Part shown: one piece after another, positions 38,440 to 47,130 of the stretch
How positions within the stretch are numbered: position 1 is the stretch's first letter
How the letters are laid out: each line of letters begins with the position of its first letter
From: Lysobacter stagni
GTDB lineage: Bacteria > Pseudomonadota > Gammaproteobacteria > Xanthomonadales > Xanthomonadaceae
Assembly (NCBI RefSeq): GCF_030053425.1
Contig: NZ_JASGBI010000001.1
Location: 2,178,001-2,242,000, forward strand
Length of the DNA: 64,000 nucleotides
Reading direction: 5' to 3'
The notes under the pieces: generated by a model
The model's database searches: none
What the model saw: the letters and a program-made list of their open reading frames with translations, nothing else
What the model was told of the DNA's origin: nothing
Translations under genes and position numbers: made by a program

Positions 38440-39489
38440 TCACGGCCGCGCTTCGAACACCAGGTTGAACGGCGTCTGCGTGGCACGACGGAAGCGGGTG
38501 AAACCGGCCTCCTGCATCACCGCGCGCAAGCGCGCCTCGCCGGCCTGCGCGCCCAGCGCCGGTCCGTTGCGTGCCAGCGACACCGGCACGCAGATCTGCG
38601 ACGAGGCGCCGTAGTACACGCGTCCGACCGGATTGAGGTTGTCCTCCACGCGATCGCCCGCGAAGGGCTCGACCAGCATGCAGATGCCGTCCGCCTTGAG
38701 CGCCTGCAGTGCATGCCGCGCCGCGCCCACGGGATCGCCCATGTCGTGCAGGCAGTCGAAGAAGCAGATCAGGTCGAAGTGGTTGCCCGTGTAGCCCGTG
38801 GCGTCGGCCGCCTCGAAGTACGCGTTGTCCACGCCGGCCTGGCGCGCGCGCTCGCGTGCGACGTCGATGGAAGGGGCGTGGTAGTCGTAGCCGATGAAGG
38901 TGGATTTCGGAAATGCCTGCGCCATCAGCGTGGTGCTGGCGCCGTGGCCGCAGCCCACGTCCGCCACCTTGCCGCCGGCGCGCAGCTTCTCCAGCGTGCC
39001 GTCCAGCGCAGGCAGCCATTCGGTGATCAGGTGCGCGTTGTAGCCGGCGCGGAAGAAACGCTCGGTGCCATGGAACAGGCAGGCGTGGTGTTCTCCCCAT
39101 TCCATGCCCTTGCCGGTACGGAAGTTTTCCTTGGTGCGCTCCAGGGAGTGGAACGTGGCCTCGACGATGGAATAGGCGCCGGGCAGATCGACCGGACCAC
39201 CGGGATCGGCCAGGCAGAGCGCCTGTTCGGCACTCAGCGAATAGGTGTCGCTGGCCGGGTCGTAATCGACATAGCCGCCGGCCGCCTGGTTGCCCAGCCA
39301 TTCGCGCACGTAGCGTTCGTGGGTGCCGGTTGCGCGGGCGAGGCCCGCGGCGTTCATCGGCTGCTTCGCCAGGGCCCGGTACAGGCCCAGCTGGTCGCCC
39401 ACCAGCATGAGGGTGGCGCTGATCGCCGCGCCGAGATCGCCCACGGCATGGCCGAGGAACTGGTTGAGGCGCTCTTCGTTGATGCTCAT
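38440..39489 (-). CDS. SAM-dependent methyltransferase with winged-helix N-terminus
   Basis: A 349-aa class I methyltransferase. Residues 1-100 form a winged-helix dimerisation-type region ([48 protein letters not shown] in pieces), then the SAM domain with [20 protein letters not shown] and [15 protein letters not shown], followed by [16 protein letters not shown]. This matches the rv2258c-like/methyltransf_25 group often called class I SAM-dependent methyltransferase; its small-molecule substrate is unknown. Upstream of and probably co-transcribed with the DUF4242 gene. Confidence 0.85.
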   Translation of the reverse strand: MSINEERLNQFLGHAVGDLGAAISATLMLVGDQLGLYRALAKQPMNAAGLARATGTHERYVREWLGNQAAGGYVDYDPASDTYSLSAEQALCLADPGGPVDLPGAYSIVEATFHSLERTKENFRTGKGMEWGEHHACLFHGTERFFRAGYNAHLITEWLPALDGTLEKLRAGGKVADVGCGHGASTTLMAQAFPKSTFIGYDYHAPSIDVARERARQAGVDNAYFEAADATGYTGNHFDLICFFDCLHDMGDPVGAARHALQALKADGICMLVEPFAGDRVEDNLNPVGRVYYGASSQICVPVSLARNGPALGAQAGEARLRAVMQEAGFTRFRRATQTPFNLVFEARP

Positions 39490-39595
39490 GGTCGCGTTCC
39501 GGAAGGTGTCGTCCTTCCGTGGACGCGCGGCGCAGCCTGCCGCAGGCCCCCCGAGACACCCCCAGTCAACGCGGCCCCCTGCAAGGGGCGGCCAG

Positions 39596-40147
39596 TTACG
39601 GTTTGCCGTTCTTCAGGTTCAGCGACACGCGGATCAGGCCGGGCGCGTCCTGCTGGTATTCGCGCTCGAACCCCAGCGACTGGGCCAGGGCCAGCATCGA
39701 CTGGTTGTGTTCGAACACGTCGCCGTAGACGCGATCGAGCTTCTTGCCGCGCGCCCATTTCACCAGGCGGGTCATGAGGTAGCGGCCCAGCCCCATGCCG
39801 GCGACGTAGTGGCTGACCAGGATGGCGAATTCGGCATCGCGGCCGGCATCGTCGACGGCGATGCGCGCCACCGCACCGACCAGGGCCTCGCCGGGCGGGT
39901 AGGGTTCTGCCGCGACCAGCGCGAATTCATTCTTGGGGTTCACCCGGGTCAGGCGGTCGGCCATGTCGGGGGTGAGTTCCTTCAGCGCGTACAGGAAGCG
40001 CTGGCGGACCTCTTCGGGCTGCAGCAGCGTGAAGCTGGCACGGATCGGCTCGGCGTCCTCCGGCCGGATCGGGCGTATCAACACCTCGCGCCCATTGGGA
40101 AGACGCATGCGTTCATGCCAAGGCGGGAGTCGTTCGCGCGCGGCCAT
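39596..40147 (-). CDS. GNAT family N-acetyltransferase (Pat-like domain)
   Basis: A 183-aa GNAT acetyltransferase. EVLIRPIRPEDAEPIRASFTLLQPEEVRQRF is the lead-in seen in the Pat/YfiQ acetyltransferase domain; the acetyl-CoA loop is VSHYVAGMGLGRYLMTRLVKWAR (Q/R-x-x-G-x-G/A pattern as AGMGLGRYL), then the EHNQSMLALAQSLGF end motif. Family members acetylate protein lysines such as those of acyl-CoA synthetases, but this is a lone domain, so the target is uncertain. ATG 40147 was taken; a GTG at 40165 with GAGGGG very close upstream is an alternative. Divergent from the YjbR gene. Confidence 0.85.
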   Translation of the reverse strand: MAARERLPPWHERMRLPNGREVLIRPIRPEDAEPIRASFTLLQPEEVRQRFLYALKELTPDMADRLTRVNPKNEFALVAAEPYPPGEALVGAVARIAVDDAGRDAEFAILVSHYVAGMGLGRYLMTRLVKWARGKKLDRVYGDVFEHNQSMLALAQSLGFEREYQQDAPGLIRVSLNLKNGKP

Positions 40148-40214
40148 GGCTGGATATTGGCACACTTCCCCTCTAGGGCGTATTCACAATCTTCACGGTG
40201 CAGGGGCGGGTCCG

Positions 40215-40568
40215 ATGGACGGAAAAAAGCTGGGAGAGTGGGTCGGTGGCTGGCCGGGCGTGGCCTCGTCGATGAAGTGGGAGGATGACCTGGTCTTCAC
40301 GGTCGCCGACAAGATGTTCTGCGTGATCTGCGTGCAAGGCCCGAAGGCCGGCAGCCTGAGTTTCAAGGTCGAGGACGAGCGCTTCCTGGAGCTGACCGGG
40401 CGCCCCGGTTTCCAGCCCGCGCCCTACCTGGCGCGCGCGCACTGGGTGTACCTGGAGCATCCCGGGAAGGCGTTGTCGGCGGCGGAGCTGCGGACACTGC
40501 TGCGCCGCAGTTATGAACTCGTGCGCGAGCGCCTGCCGAAGAAGACGCAGCGCGAGCTGGCGGACTGA
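40215..40568 (+). CDS. MmcQ/YjbR family protein
   Basis: A 117-aa protein of the MmcQ/YjbR family with the CyaY-like double-wing fold: LGEWVGGWPGVASSMKW, DDLVFTVADKMFCVICVQG, SLSFKVEDERFLELTGRPGFQPAPYLARAHWVYL (split) and a C-terminal helix SYELVRERLPKKTQREL. The function is unknown; binding of DNA has been suggested from structure in the family. The ATG at 40215 follows GGGCGGG. Divergent from the GNAT gene, 67 bases apart. Confidence 0.88.
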   Translation: MDGKKLGEWVGGWPGVASSMKWEDDLVFTVADKMFCVICVQGPKAGSLSFKVEDERFLELTGRPGFQPAPYLARAHWVYLEHPGKALSAAELRTLLRRSYELVRERLPKKTQRELAD

Positions 40569-40682
40569 CCGCAGACGCTCATCGCGCGCGATGGACACGC
40601 CGGGCGCGATGCTAGACTCGCGCCGCTTCAGAGCGCGCCGCTCAGATCCGGCGTGTGTCACCAACTTTTAAGGACGAACGGC

Positions 40683-41597
40683 ATGGCAGGTGGTGGTGAT
40701 TCGACCCGCGCGATCTTCTTCGCGCTGGGCGCCAATTTCGCGATCGCGGTGGCCAAGGGCGTGGCAGCCTTCGTCACGGGGTCCAGCGCGATGCTGGCCG
40801 AGACGGTCCATTCGCTGGCCGACTGCGGCAACCAGCTGCTGTTGTTGCTGGGCATGCGCCAGGCCAAGCAGCCGGCCTCGCCCGATTACCCCCTGGGCTA
40901 CGGCAAGGCGATCTATTTCTGGTCGTTCCTGGTCGCGGTGATGCTGTTCACCGTGGGCGGCATGTTCTCGCTGTACGAAGGCATCCACAAACTGCAGCAC
41001 CCCGAACCGGTGCTGCACTGGTACTGGGCGGCGGCCGTGCTGGTGTTCGGCATCTGCGCCGAGGCCGTGTCGATGCGTGCCTGCCTGCAGGAGGTCAACA
41101 AGGCGCGTGGCGACCGTTCGCTGTGGCAGTGGTTCCGCCAGAGCCGCCAGGCCGAACTGGTGGTGATCTTCGGCGAGGACCTGGCCGCGTTGCTGGGTCT
41201 GGTGTTCGCGTTGATCGCCGTGGGCGCGACCGTCGCCACCGGCAACCCGCTGTGGGATGCGCTGGGCACCATCGCCATCGGCGCGCTGCTGATCGTGGTC
41301 GCCGTGTTCGTGGCGATCGAGGTCAAGGCGATGCTGATCGGCCAGAGCGTCGATCCGGCCCGCCAGCAGCAGATGCGCGAGTTCCTCGAAGGTCGCCCGG
41401 AGATCGCCCGCGTCATCAGCCTGATCACGCTGCAGCTGGGCAACGAAGTGCTGGTGTCGGTGCAGGCGCAGATGCGCGAGGAGCACGGCGTGCACGGGCT
41501 GCTCGACCAGATCAACACGGTCGAACGCGCGCTGAAGCAGAGCTTCCCGGAAGTGCGCTGGAGCTTCTTCGAGCCGGATCGCAAGCTGCCGGCGTGA
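40683..41597 (+). CDS. Cation diffusion facilitator, ZnT9-like branch
   Basis: A 304-aa CDF transporter with six membrane helices that exports divalent metal ions using the proton gradient. Helix 2 has the canonical metal pair in HSLADCGNQ (H43, D47). The corresponding helix 5 site is FGEDLAALLG, with Glu instead of His, as in the ZnT9-like group. The C-terminal cytoplasmic domain is SVDPARQQQMREFLEGRPEI through VERALKQSFPEVRW. The ATG at 40683 has AAGGA eight bases upstream; an upstream in-frame start lacks one. The metal carried cannot be inferred. Followed by a repeat-rich spacer. Confidence 0.88.
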   Translation: MAGGGDSTRAIFFALGANFAIAVAKGVAAFVTGSSAMLAETVHSLADCGNQLLLLLGMRQAKQPASPDYPLGYGKAIYFWSFLVAVMLFTVGGMFSLYEGIHKLQHPEPVLHWYWAAAVLVFGICAEAVSMRACLQEVNKARGDRSLWQWFRQSRQAELVVIFGEDLAALLGLVFALIAVGATVATGNPLWDALGTIAIGALLIVVAVFVAIEVKAMLIGQSVDPARQQQMREFLEGRPEIARVISLITLQLGNEVLVSVQAQMREEHGVHGLLDQINTVERALKQSFPEVRWSFFEPDRKLPA

Positions 41598-41598
41598 C

Positions 41599-41627
41599 CC
41601 CTCTCCCGACCCCGCAAGGGGGAGAGG
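41599..41627. repeat. CCTCTCCC palindromic repeat
   Basis: CCTCTCCC paired with GGGAGAGG around a 13-base loop, two bases after the stop codon of the CDF gene. Member of the intergenic hairpin family also found at 12771, 41665 and 41737. Confidence 0.6.
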
Positions 41628-41664
41628 TGAGTGCCGCGATTGTGTAAGCAGGGCTGATGTCTTT

Positions 41665-41701
41665 CCTTCTCCCCTCGTGGGAGAAGGTGCCCCGAAGGGG
41701 C
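41665..41701. repeat. Tandem palindromic repeats
   Basis: CCTTCTCCC/GGGAGAAGG (41665-41687) is followed directly by GCCCC-gaa-GGGGC (41689-41701). Same spacer and same type as the neighbouring hairpins. Confidence 0.6.
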
Positions 41702-41736
41702 GGAAGAGGGGGCGCTTTTCGCGTTGGCGCGCTACC

Positions 41737-41786
41737 CCCTCTCCCGAAGCGCTTTGCGCATCGACCTCTCCCGCAAGGGGAGAGGT
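41737..41786 (+). repeat. 50-nt dispersed repeat, copy 1
   Basis: Begins CCCTCTCCCGAAGCGCTTT and ends with the perfect hairpin ACCTCTCCC-gcaag-GGGAGAGGT. The reverse complement of 44909-44958 matches it at 46 of 50 positions by direct comparison. It sits 11 bases from the rlmJ stop codon. Confidence 0.8.
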
Positions 41787-41797
41787 GGGGCATCGCG

Positions 41798-42658
41798 TTA
41801 CGCCGGCCGCACCAGCCAGTCCACGCGGCCTTCCGCACCGGCTTCCTCGGCCAACGCCTTCGCCAGCAGCGGCACGACGCCGGCCATGGTCTGGTCGATC
41901 TGCCACGGCGGGTTCAGCAGGAGCATGCCGCTGCCGTTCATGCGCAGCGGCGAATCGTCCGGTCGCACCTGCAGTTCGACCAGCAGCGAGGACTTGGCCG
42001 GCAGTGTCGCCGCGCGACGGTAGAACTGCTGCAGCGAACGGCGCAGCTTGATCGGGTACCACAGCGCGTAGGATCCCTGCGGCCAGCGTGCGAGCGCATC
42101 GCGCAACGCTGCCAGGGCGGTGTCGAATTCCTCCAGCTGCGCTTCGTACGGCGGGTCGATCAGGACCAGGCCGCGGTTGTAGCGGGTCTCGCCCAGGCGC
42201 GGCGGCAGCAGGGCCTTCATCGCGGCATAGCCATCGCGCTCGTGCACCGCCACTCGCGGGTCGCGCACGAACACGGTGCTCAGCTGGTTCGCTTCCTCCG
42301 GCTGCAGCTCGCAGGTGGCGATGCGGTCCTGCTCGCGCAACGCGTGCGCGAGCAGCCACGGCGAACCGGGGTAGCTGGCCGAGCCATGCTCCTGCCGGCA
42401 GGCGCGCACGGCCGACAGGTAGCGCGCGATGGCCGGGTGCTTGGGCGCCTCGGCGATCAACCGGCCGATGCCGCCCTCCGCCTCGCCCGTGCGCTGGGCG
42501 GAATTGCTGTCCAGTGCGTACAGGCCCCGTCCGGCGTGCGTGTCCAGCGCGAACGCTGCCGCCGGCTTGGCGGTCAGGGCATCGCACAGGGCCAGCACGG
42601 TGATGTGCTTGAGGACATCGGCGTGGTTGCCGGCGTGGAAGGCGTGGCGGTAATTCAT
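41798..42658 (-). CDS. rlmJ: 23S rRNA (adenine-N6)-methyltransferase RlmJ
   Basis: A 286-aa enzyme that makes m6A2030 in 23S rRNA. Characteristic features: MNYRHAFHAGNHADVLKH start, DTHAGRGLYAL SAM site region, PGSPWLLAHALREQDR, the catalytic DPPYEAQ motif (the [D/N]PPY box), and the GSGMLLLNPPWQ end block. Length equals the family norm (E. coli 280). The ATG at 42658 is fixed by the conserved N-terminus. Divergent from creB with 121 bases between. Confidence 0.95.
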   Translation of the reverse strand: MNYRHAFHAGNHADVLKHITVLALCDALTAKPAAAFALDTHAGRGLYALDSNSAQRTGEAEGGIGRLIAEAPKHPAIARYLSAVRACRQEHGSASYPGSPWLLAHALREQDRIATCELQPEEANQLSTVFVRDPRVAVHERDGYAAMKALLPPRLGETRYNRGLVLIDPPYEAQLEEFDTALAALRDALARWPQGSYALWYPIKLRRSLQQFYRRAATLPAKSSLLVELQVRPDDSPLRMNGSGMLLLNPPWQIDQTMAGVVPLLAKALAEEAGAEGRVDWLVRPA

Positions 42659-42779
42659 CGGAAGGCAGGGCCGGGGGCTTGGGCGGGGGCCGCGACAGGA
42701 TACGTCCTTGTGTAGTTCGGCGATCCCGGCAACATGCACATACCACGCCCACCCACCCCAGCCCCGGGTCCCCGCGACG

Positions 42780-43454
42780 ATGCTCCTGCTCCTGGTCGAA
42801 GACGAAACCGCGATCGCGCAGATCGTCCTGCACGCGCTGCGGGCCGAAGGGTTCGAGGCGGTGCACTGCCTGACCGGTGGGGAGGCGCTGGACATGGCAC
42901 GCACGCGGACGTTCGACCTGGCCATCCTCGATGTCGGCCTGCCCGACATCGGCGGCTTCGCCCTGTGCCGCGAGCTGCGCCGCGCCGGCGACCTGCCGGT
43001 GATCTTCCTCACCGCGCAGAACGCGGAGGCAGACCGCATCCTGGGCCTGGAGATCGGCGCCGACGACTACGTGACCAAACCCTTCTCGCCGCGCGAACTG
43101 GTCGCGCGCGTGCGCGTGGTGCTGCGGCGCATGCATCCGCCCTTGGCGCCGGCCGCGAGCGGGTTGGCCTTCGTCCATGACGCGCAGGGCCGGCGCATCC
43201 GGTTCCGCGGCCATGCGCTGGACCTCACCCGCTACGAATACGGATTGCTGGCCGCGCTGTTGCAGCGGCCGGGCGCCGTGCTGTCGCGCGCGCAGCTGAT
43301 GGACCGCGTCTGGGGCGATGCGCTGGAGAGCGGCGACCGCACCGTCGATACGCACATCAAGACGCTGCGCGCCAAGCTGCGCGACGTCGCGCCCGACGTC
43401 GACCCGATCCGCACGCACCGCGGGTTGGGTTACTCGCTGGACACGGACGCGTGA
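42780..43454 (+). CDS. creB: Response regulator CreB
   Basis: A 224-aa OmpR-class regulator. Receiver with EDE acidic pair, phospho-acceptor D51 (AILDVGLPD), Thr in FLTAQNAEADRI and Lys in YVTKPFSPRELVARV; then a winged-helix domain with LTRYEYGLLAALLQRPGAVLSRAQLMDRVW and RTVDTHIKTLRAKLRD. Identified as CreB from the receiver sequence and the creC and creD genes behind it. CreBC controls metabolic genes and creD, and in some species beta-lactamases (BlrAB), through TTCAC-N6-TTCAC sites; one such site lies at 44977-44992. The gene ends 10 bases before creC. Confidence 0.93.
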   Translation: MLLLLVEDETAIAQIVLHALRAEGFEAVHCLTGGEALDMARTRTFDLAILDVGLPDIGGFALCRELRRAGDLPVIFLTAQNAEADRILGLEIGADDYVTKPFSPRELVARVRVVLRRMHPPLAPAASGLAFVHDAQGRRIRFRGHALDLTRYEYGLLAALLQRPGAVLSRAQLMDRVWGDALESGDRTVDTHIKTLRAKLRDVAPDVDPIRTHRGLGYSLDTDA

Positions 43455-43464
43455 GGGCGCGGCA

Positions 43465-44892
43465 ATGAAAATAGGCCTGCGCGTTTTCCTGGGGTACTTC
43501 GTCATCGTCGCGCTGGCGGGACTGCTGCTGGCGCAGGTGTTCGTCGCGCAGGTGAAGCCCGGCGTTCGCCAGGCGATGGAGGACACGCTGGTCGACACCG
43601 CCAACGTGCTGGCGGAACTGGCCACCGACGACCTGCTGGCCGGACGCATCGCCGACGGCGATTTCGCCCACCGCGTGCGCGCGATGGCGCAGCGCGACTA
43701 CGGCGCGCGCATCTGGGGCTTCGGCAAGCGCAGCTCGCAGTACCGCATCTACGTCACCGACGCGCACGGCATCGTGGTGTTCGACAGCGAAGGCCGCGAC
43801 GTCGGGCGCGACTATTCGCGCTGGAACGACGTCTACCGGACCCTGCGCGGTCAGTATGGCGCGCGCTCCACGCGCAGCGATCCGGCCGATCCGGACTCCA
43901 CCGTGATGCATGTCGCCGCGCCCATCCGCGATCCGCAGGGACGTATCGCCGGCGTGCTCACCGTGGCCAAGCCCAACCGGACGATCGCGCCGTTCATCGA
44001 GCGCAGCCAGCGCGTGGTGCAGCGCTGGGGCGCGGTGCTGCTGGGCGTTTCGTTGCTGATCGGGCTGGTGGCGGCGTGGTGGTTGTCGCACCAGCTGGGC
44101 CTGCTTCGTCGTTACGCGCACGCCGTCACCGCGGGCGAACGCACCGCGTTGCCGCACACGGCGGGTGAATTCGGCGAGCTGGGGCGCGCGCTGGAAACCA
44201 TGCGCACGCGCCTGGAAGGAAAGCAGTACGTCGAGCACTACGTCCACACGCTCACGCACGAGATGAAGAGCCCGCTGGCGGCCATCCGCGGCAGCGCCGA
44301 GCTGCTGGAAGGGCCGCTGGAAGAGGTCGACCGCCTCCGCTTCGCCGCCAGCATCCGCGCCCAGAGCGACCGGCTCGCGCAGATGATCGACAAGATGCTG
44401 GCGCTTGCGGCGGTGGAGCATCGCCAACGGCTGGACCATCCCGAACCGGTGCAGCTGGCGCAGCTGGTGGAGGAGGCGACCTCGCAATGCGCCACCCGCC
44501 TGGAACGCGCCGGCCTGTCACTGGACCTGGATGTATCGCCCGATCTGCCGCACGTGCACGGCGACCCGTTCCTGCTACGGCAGGCGCTGGTGAACCTGAT
44601 CGAGAACGCCATCGACTTCGCGCCGCACGGCAGCCGGATCGGCGTGCGCCTGTTCCGCGATGGCGACCGCCAATGCGTGGAAGTGCTGGACAGTGGCCCG
44701 GGAATTCCCGATTACGCGGTCGGTCGCGTGTTCGAGCGTTTCTACTCGCTGCCGCGGCCGGGCAATGGCAGTCGCAGCAGCGGCCTGGGCCTGTGCTTCG
44801 TCGCGGAGGTGGCAACGCTGCACGGCGGCGGCGCGGCGCTGTGCAATCGCGACGAAGGGGGAGCGTTGGCGCGGTTGTCGCTACCGGAATAG
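43465..44892 (+). CDS. creC: Sensor histidine kinase CreC
   Basis: A 475-aa inner-membrane sensor kinase, the same length as E. coli CreC. First membrane helix GLRVFLGYFVIVALAGLLLAQVF, a periplasmic sensor region with VYVTDAHGIVVFDSEGRDVGRDYSRWNDV (in pieces), second helix VLLGVSLLIGLVAAWWL, a HAMP-like segment, dimerisation helix with H265 in LTHEMKSPLAAIRGSAELL, N box NLIENAIDFAP, G1 DSGPGIPD and G2 SSGLGLCFV. The conserved CreC sensor motif and the creB partner support the name. Starts 10 bases after creB. Confidence 0.94.
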   Translation: MKIGLRVFLGYFVIVALAGLLLAQVFVAQVKPGVRQAMEDTLVDTANVLAELATDDLLAGRIADGDFAHRVRAMAQRDYGARIWGFGKRSSQYRIYVTDAHGIVVFDSEGRDVGRDYSRWNDVYRTLRGQYGARSTRSDPADPDSTVMHVAAPIRDPQGRIAGVLTVAKPNRTIAPFIERSQRVVQRWGAVLLGVSLLIGLVAAWWLSHQLGLLRRYAHAVTAGERTALPHTAGEFGELGRALETMRTRLEGKQYVEHYVHTLTHEMKSPLAAIRGSAELLEGPLEEVDRLRFAASIRAQSDRLAQMIDKMLALAAVEHRQRLDHPEPVQLAQLVEEATSQCATRLERAGLSLDLDVSPDLPHVHGDPFLLRQALVNLIENAIDFAPHGSRIGVRLFRDGDRQCVEVLDSGPGIPDYAVGRVFERFYSLPRPGNGSRSSGLGLCFVAEVATLHGGGAALCNRDEGGALARLSLPE

Positions 44893-44908
44893 CGGAGGCG
44901 TCGCTTTC

Positions 44909-44958
44909 ACCTCTCCCCTTGCAGGAGAGGTCGACGCGCGAAGCGCTTCGGCAGAGGG
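44909..44958 (-). repeat. 50-nt dispersed repeat, copy 2 (inverted)
   Basis: Read on the minus strand it matches the copy at 41737-41786 at 46 of 50 positions, including the CCTCTCC hairpin. It lies between creC and creD, 18 bases upstream of the CreB tag. Confidence 0.8.
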
Positions 44959-44976
44959 AACGCGCAAGCGGCCGAC

Positions 44977-44992
44977 TTCACGCTCGCTTCAC
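44977..44992 (+). promoter_or_regulatory. CreB-binding site (cre tag) upstream of creD
   Basis: TTCACGCTCGCTTCAC is a perfect match to the cre/blr tag TTCAC-N6-TTCAC known for CreB and BlrA. It lies 65 bases upstream of the creD ATG and in the right orientation, so creD very probably belongs to the CreBC regulon here, as in E. coli. Confidence 0.8.
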
Positions 44993-45057
44993 CGAAACCC
45001 CATCGTCTCCCCACGCGTACCGCGGACCCTGTCGCCATTCCACGACAGGAGTTGCCC

Positions 45058-46404
45058 ATGCTGCGCCTTGCATTGAAGGTCGCGTTCGTCTTTGTCATGA
45101 CGCTCGCGATCCTGATCCCGCTATCGATGATCCGCGGCGTCATCCACGAGCGCCAGGAGTATCGCGCGCAGGCGGTCGCGGACATCGCGCGCAGCTACGC
45201 TGGTGCGCAGTCCTTCGCCGGGCCCGTGCTGGTCGTGCCATACACGCAGACCGAAGAGGTCGAAGATCCCACGCCCTACGACCCGCATCGCAAGGTGCAG
45301 CGCGCCAGGACGGACTACTGGACCTTCTTCCCCTCCATGCTCGACGTGCGCGGCCCGATGCGGCCCGACACGCGGCGGCGCGGGTTGCACGAAGTGCGCG
45401 TGTTCGAATGGCAGGGCAAGGCCAGGGCGCGTTTCGACGTGCGCATTCCCGTCGAGCCCGGCGCCATCGGTCTGCAGATCGGAAAACCGTGGCTGAGCTA
45501 CGCCATCGCCGACGTGCGCGGCCTGCGCGCCACGCCGCGACTGCGCATCAACGGACGTGACGTCGCGCTGCAGGAAGGGATGGGTGCCCGCACCGGCCCC
45601 GGGTTGCACGTCCGCCTGGAGGCGCCGACGGCCGGGCAGGCCCTGACGCTCGATACCGAGCTCGACATGCGCCTGGGCGGCACCGAATCGCTCGCGCTGG
45701 TTCCGCTGGGCAAGACCAATCGTTTCGCGCTCGATTCCAGCTGGCGCCATCCCAGTTTCGGCGGCACCTCGCCGCGACAGGACATCGACGCGCGCGGCTT
45801 CCGGGCCGAGTGGGACATCGCCTCGGTCGCAAGTACCGCGCAGCGCCAGTGGCTGGAAGGCCGCTCGTTGCCCGCAATGGACAGCGGCGTGGCCAACATG
45901 AGCGGGTTGGACGCGGTGGGCGTTTCGCTGATCGACCCGGTGGACATCTACACCCAGGCCGACCGCGCCACCAAATACGGCCTGCTGTTCGTGCTGCTGA
46001 CCTTCGTGGGTTTCTTCATCTTCGAGTTGATCAAGCAGTTGCCGATCCACCCCATCCAGTACGGACTGGTCGGACTGTCGCTGGCGATCTTCTTCCTGCT
46101 GCTGGTCAGCCTCAGCGAACACTTCGCCTTCGTGTACAGCTATCTGGCCGCCAGCGTCGCCTGCATCGGCCTGCTCGGGTTCTACCTGAGCGCGGTGCTG
46201 CGCAGCGTCGGCCGCGGCCTGGGATTCGCGGTGATGCTCGCCACCCTGTATGCGGCGCTGTATGGCCTGCTCGTGTCGGAGGACAACGCGCTGGTGCTCG
46301 GCGCGGGCCTGCTGTTCCTGGTGCTGGCCACGATCATGGTGGTGACGCGCAGGGTCGACTGGTACCAGCTGGCCGGTGCGCGCCCGGTGGCGCGTCTGGA
46401 GTGA
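45058..46404 (+). CDS. creD: Inner membrane protein CreD
   Basis: A 448-aa membrane protein (E. coli CreD 450). N-terminal helix ALKVAFVFVMTLAILIPLSMI, the family motif RGVIHERQEYRAQAV, a large periplasmic domain (YWTFFPSMLDVRGPM; HEVRVFEWQGKARARF; QGMALRxx-type blocks), then five membrane helices from KYGLLFVLLTFVGFFIFEL onwards, with the conserved HPIQYGLVGLSLAIFFLLLVSLSEH region in pieces. AGGAG is six bases before ATG 45058, which sets the start over an upstream TTG. Separated from creC by a repeat and the cre tag, so it has its own CreB-driven promoter. Confidence 0.95.
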   Translation: MLRLALKVAFVFVMTLAILIPLSMIRGVIHERQEYRAQAVADIARSYAGAQSFAGPVLVVPYTQTEEVEDPTPYDPHRKVQRARTDYWTFFPSMLDVRGPMRPDTRRRGLHEVRVFEWQGKARARFDVRIPVEPGAIGLQIGKPWLSYAIADVRGLRATPRLRINGRDVALQEGMGARTGPGLHVRLEAPTAGQALTLDTELDMRLGGTESLALVPLGKTNRFALDSSWRHPSFGGTSPRQDIDARGFRAEWDIASVASTAQRQWLEGRSLPAMDSGVANMSGLDAVGVSLIDPVDIYTQADRATKYGLLFVLLTFVGFFIFELIKQLPIHPIQYGLVGLSLAIFFLLLVSLSEHFAFVYSYLAASVACIGLLGFYLSAVLRSVGRGLGFAVMLATLYAALYGLLVSEDNALVLGAGLLFLVLATIMVVTRRVDWYQLAGARPVARLE

Positions 46405-46491
46405 GAGAAGCGCGGTCGCGGGCGGAAGCCCGCGGCCGCCTTCGTCGTGGCCGTCCACGCTCTCACCGTTAGCCAACCGGGGATCCCTAGA

Positions 46492-47130
46492 ATGTACGTC
46501 ATGGACGTGAAAGCACCCGAGACCACCCGCCCGCTCGACGTGCGTTGCTACAACGGTGCGGCGATCGAACCGTGGCTGGACGACCTGGCGCGGCTGCGCA
46601 TCGCGGTGTTCCGCGACTGGCCGTACCTCTACGACGGCGACACCGATTACGAAGCCGAATACCTGCGCATCTACCTGCAGTCGCCGCGCAGCATCGCCGT
46701 GCTGGCCTTCGACGAGGGACGCGTGGTCGGCGCCTCGACGGGCCTGCCGCTGGTGGACGAATCCGAGGCGTTCCTCACGCCGTTCGCGGACACCTCCATT
46801 CCCCCGCAGGAAGTGTTCTATTGCGGCGAATCGGTGCTGTTGCCGCCGTACCGCGGACGCGGCATCGGCCATCGCTTCTTCGACGAGCGCGAGGCACACG
46901 CGCGCAGCTACGGCGATTACGCCTGGACCGCGTTCTGCGCGGTCAACCGCGAACCCAACCATCCGCGGCGCCCGGCTTTCCATCGCGGCAACGACGCCTT
47001 CTGGACCAAGCGCGGCTATCGCCAGCGCCCCGAACTGCAGGCGCGCCTTCCCTGGCGCGAAGTGGGGCAGCGCAACGAAGTCGAACACACCCTTACGTTC
47101 TGGTTGCGACCTTTGGAGCGCACCCGATGA
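46492..47130 (+). CDS. GNAT family N-acetyltransferase, coupled to nitrilase gene
   Basis: A 212-aa GNAT protein (LARLRIAVFRDWPYLYDGD, then VVGASTGLPLVDES, acetyl-CoA loop VLLPPYRGRGIGHRFFDERE with R-G-x-G-I/G pattern, and CAVNREPNHPRRP). The start could be ATG 46492 or ATG 46501; neither has a strong ribosome site. Its stop overlaps the nitrilase ATG by 4 bases (ATGA). The same two domains in the same order occur as one fused protein in other bacteria (for example the YhcX type), so the two subunits probably act together on an amine or amide substrate. The substrate is unknown. Confidence 0.83.
   Translation: MYVMDVKAPETTRPLDVRCYNGAAIEPWLDDLARLRIAVFRDWPYLYDGDTDYEAEYLRIYLQSPRSIAVLAFDEGRVVGASTGLPLVDESEAFLTPFADTSIPPQEVFYCGESVLLPPYRGRGIGHRFFDEREAHARSYGDYAWTAFCAVNREPNHPRRPAFHRGNDAFWTKRGYRQRPELQARLPWREVGQRNEVEHTLTFWLRPLERTR

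Noticed and set aside
40668..43649. 993-codon minus-strand open frame across the CDF gene, rlmJ and creB
   Set aside because: Crosses three well-supported genes and intergenic repeats; only the separate rlmJ frame there is real.
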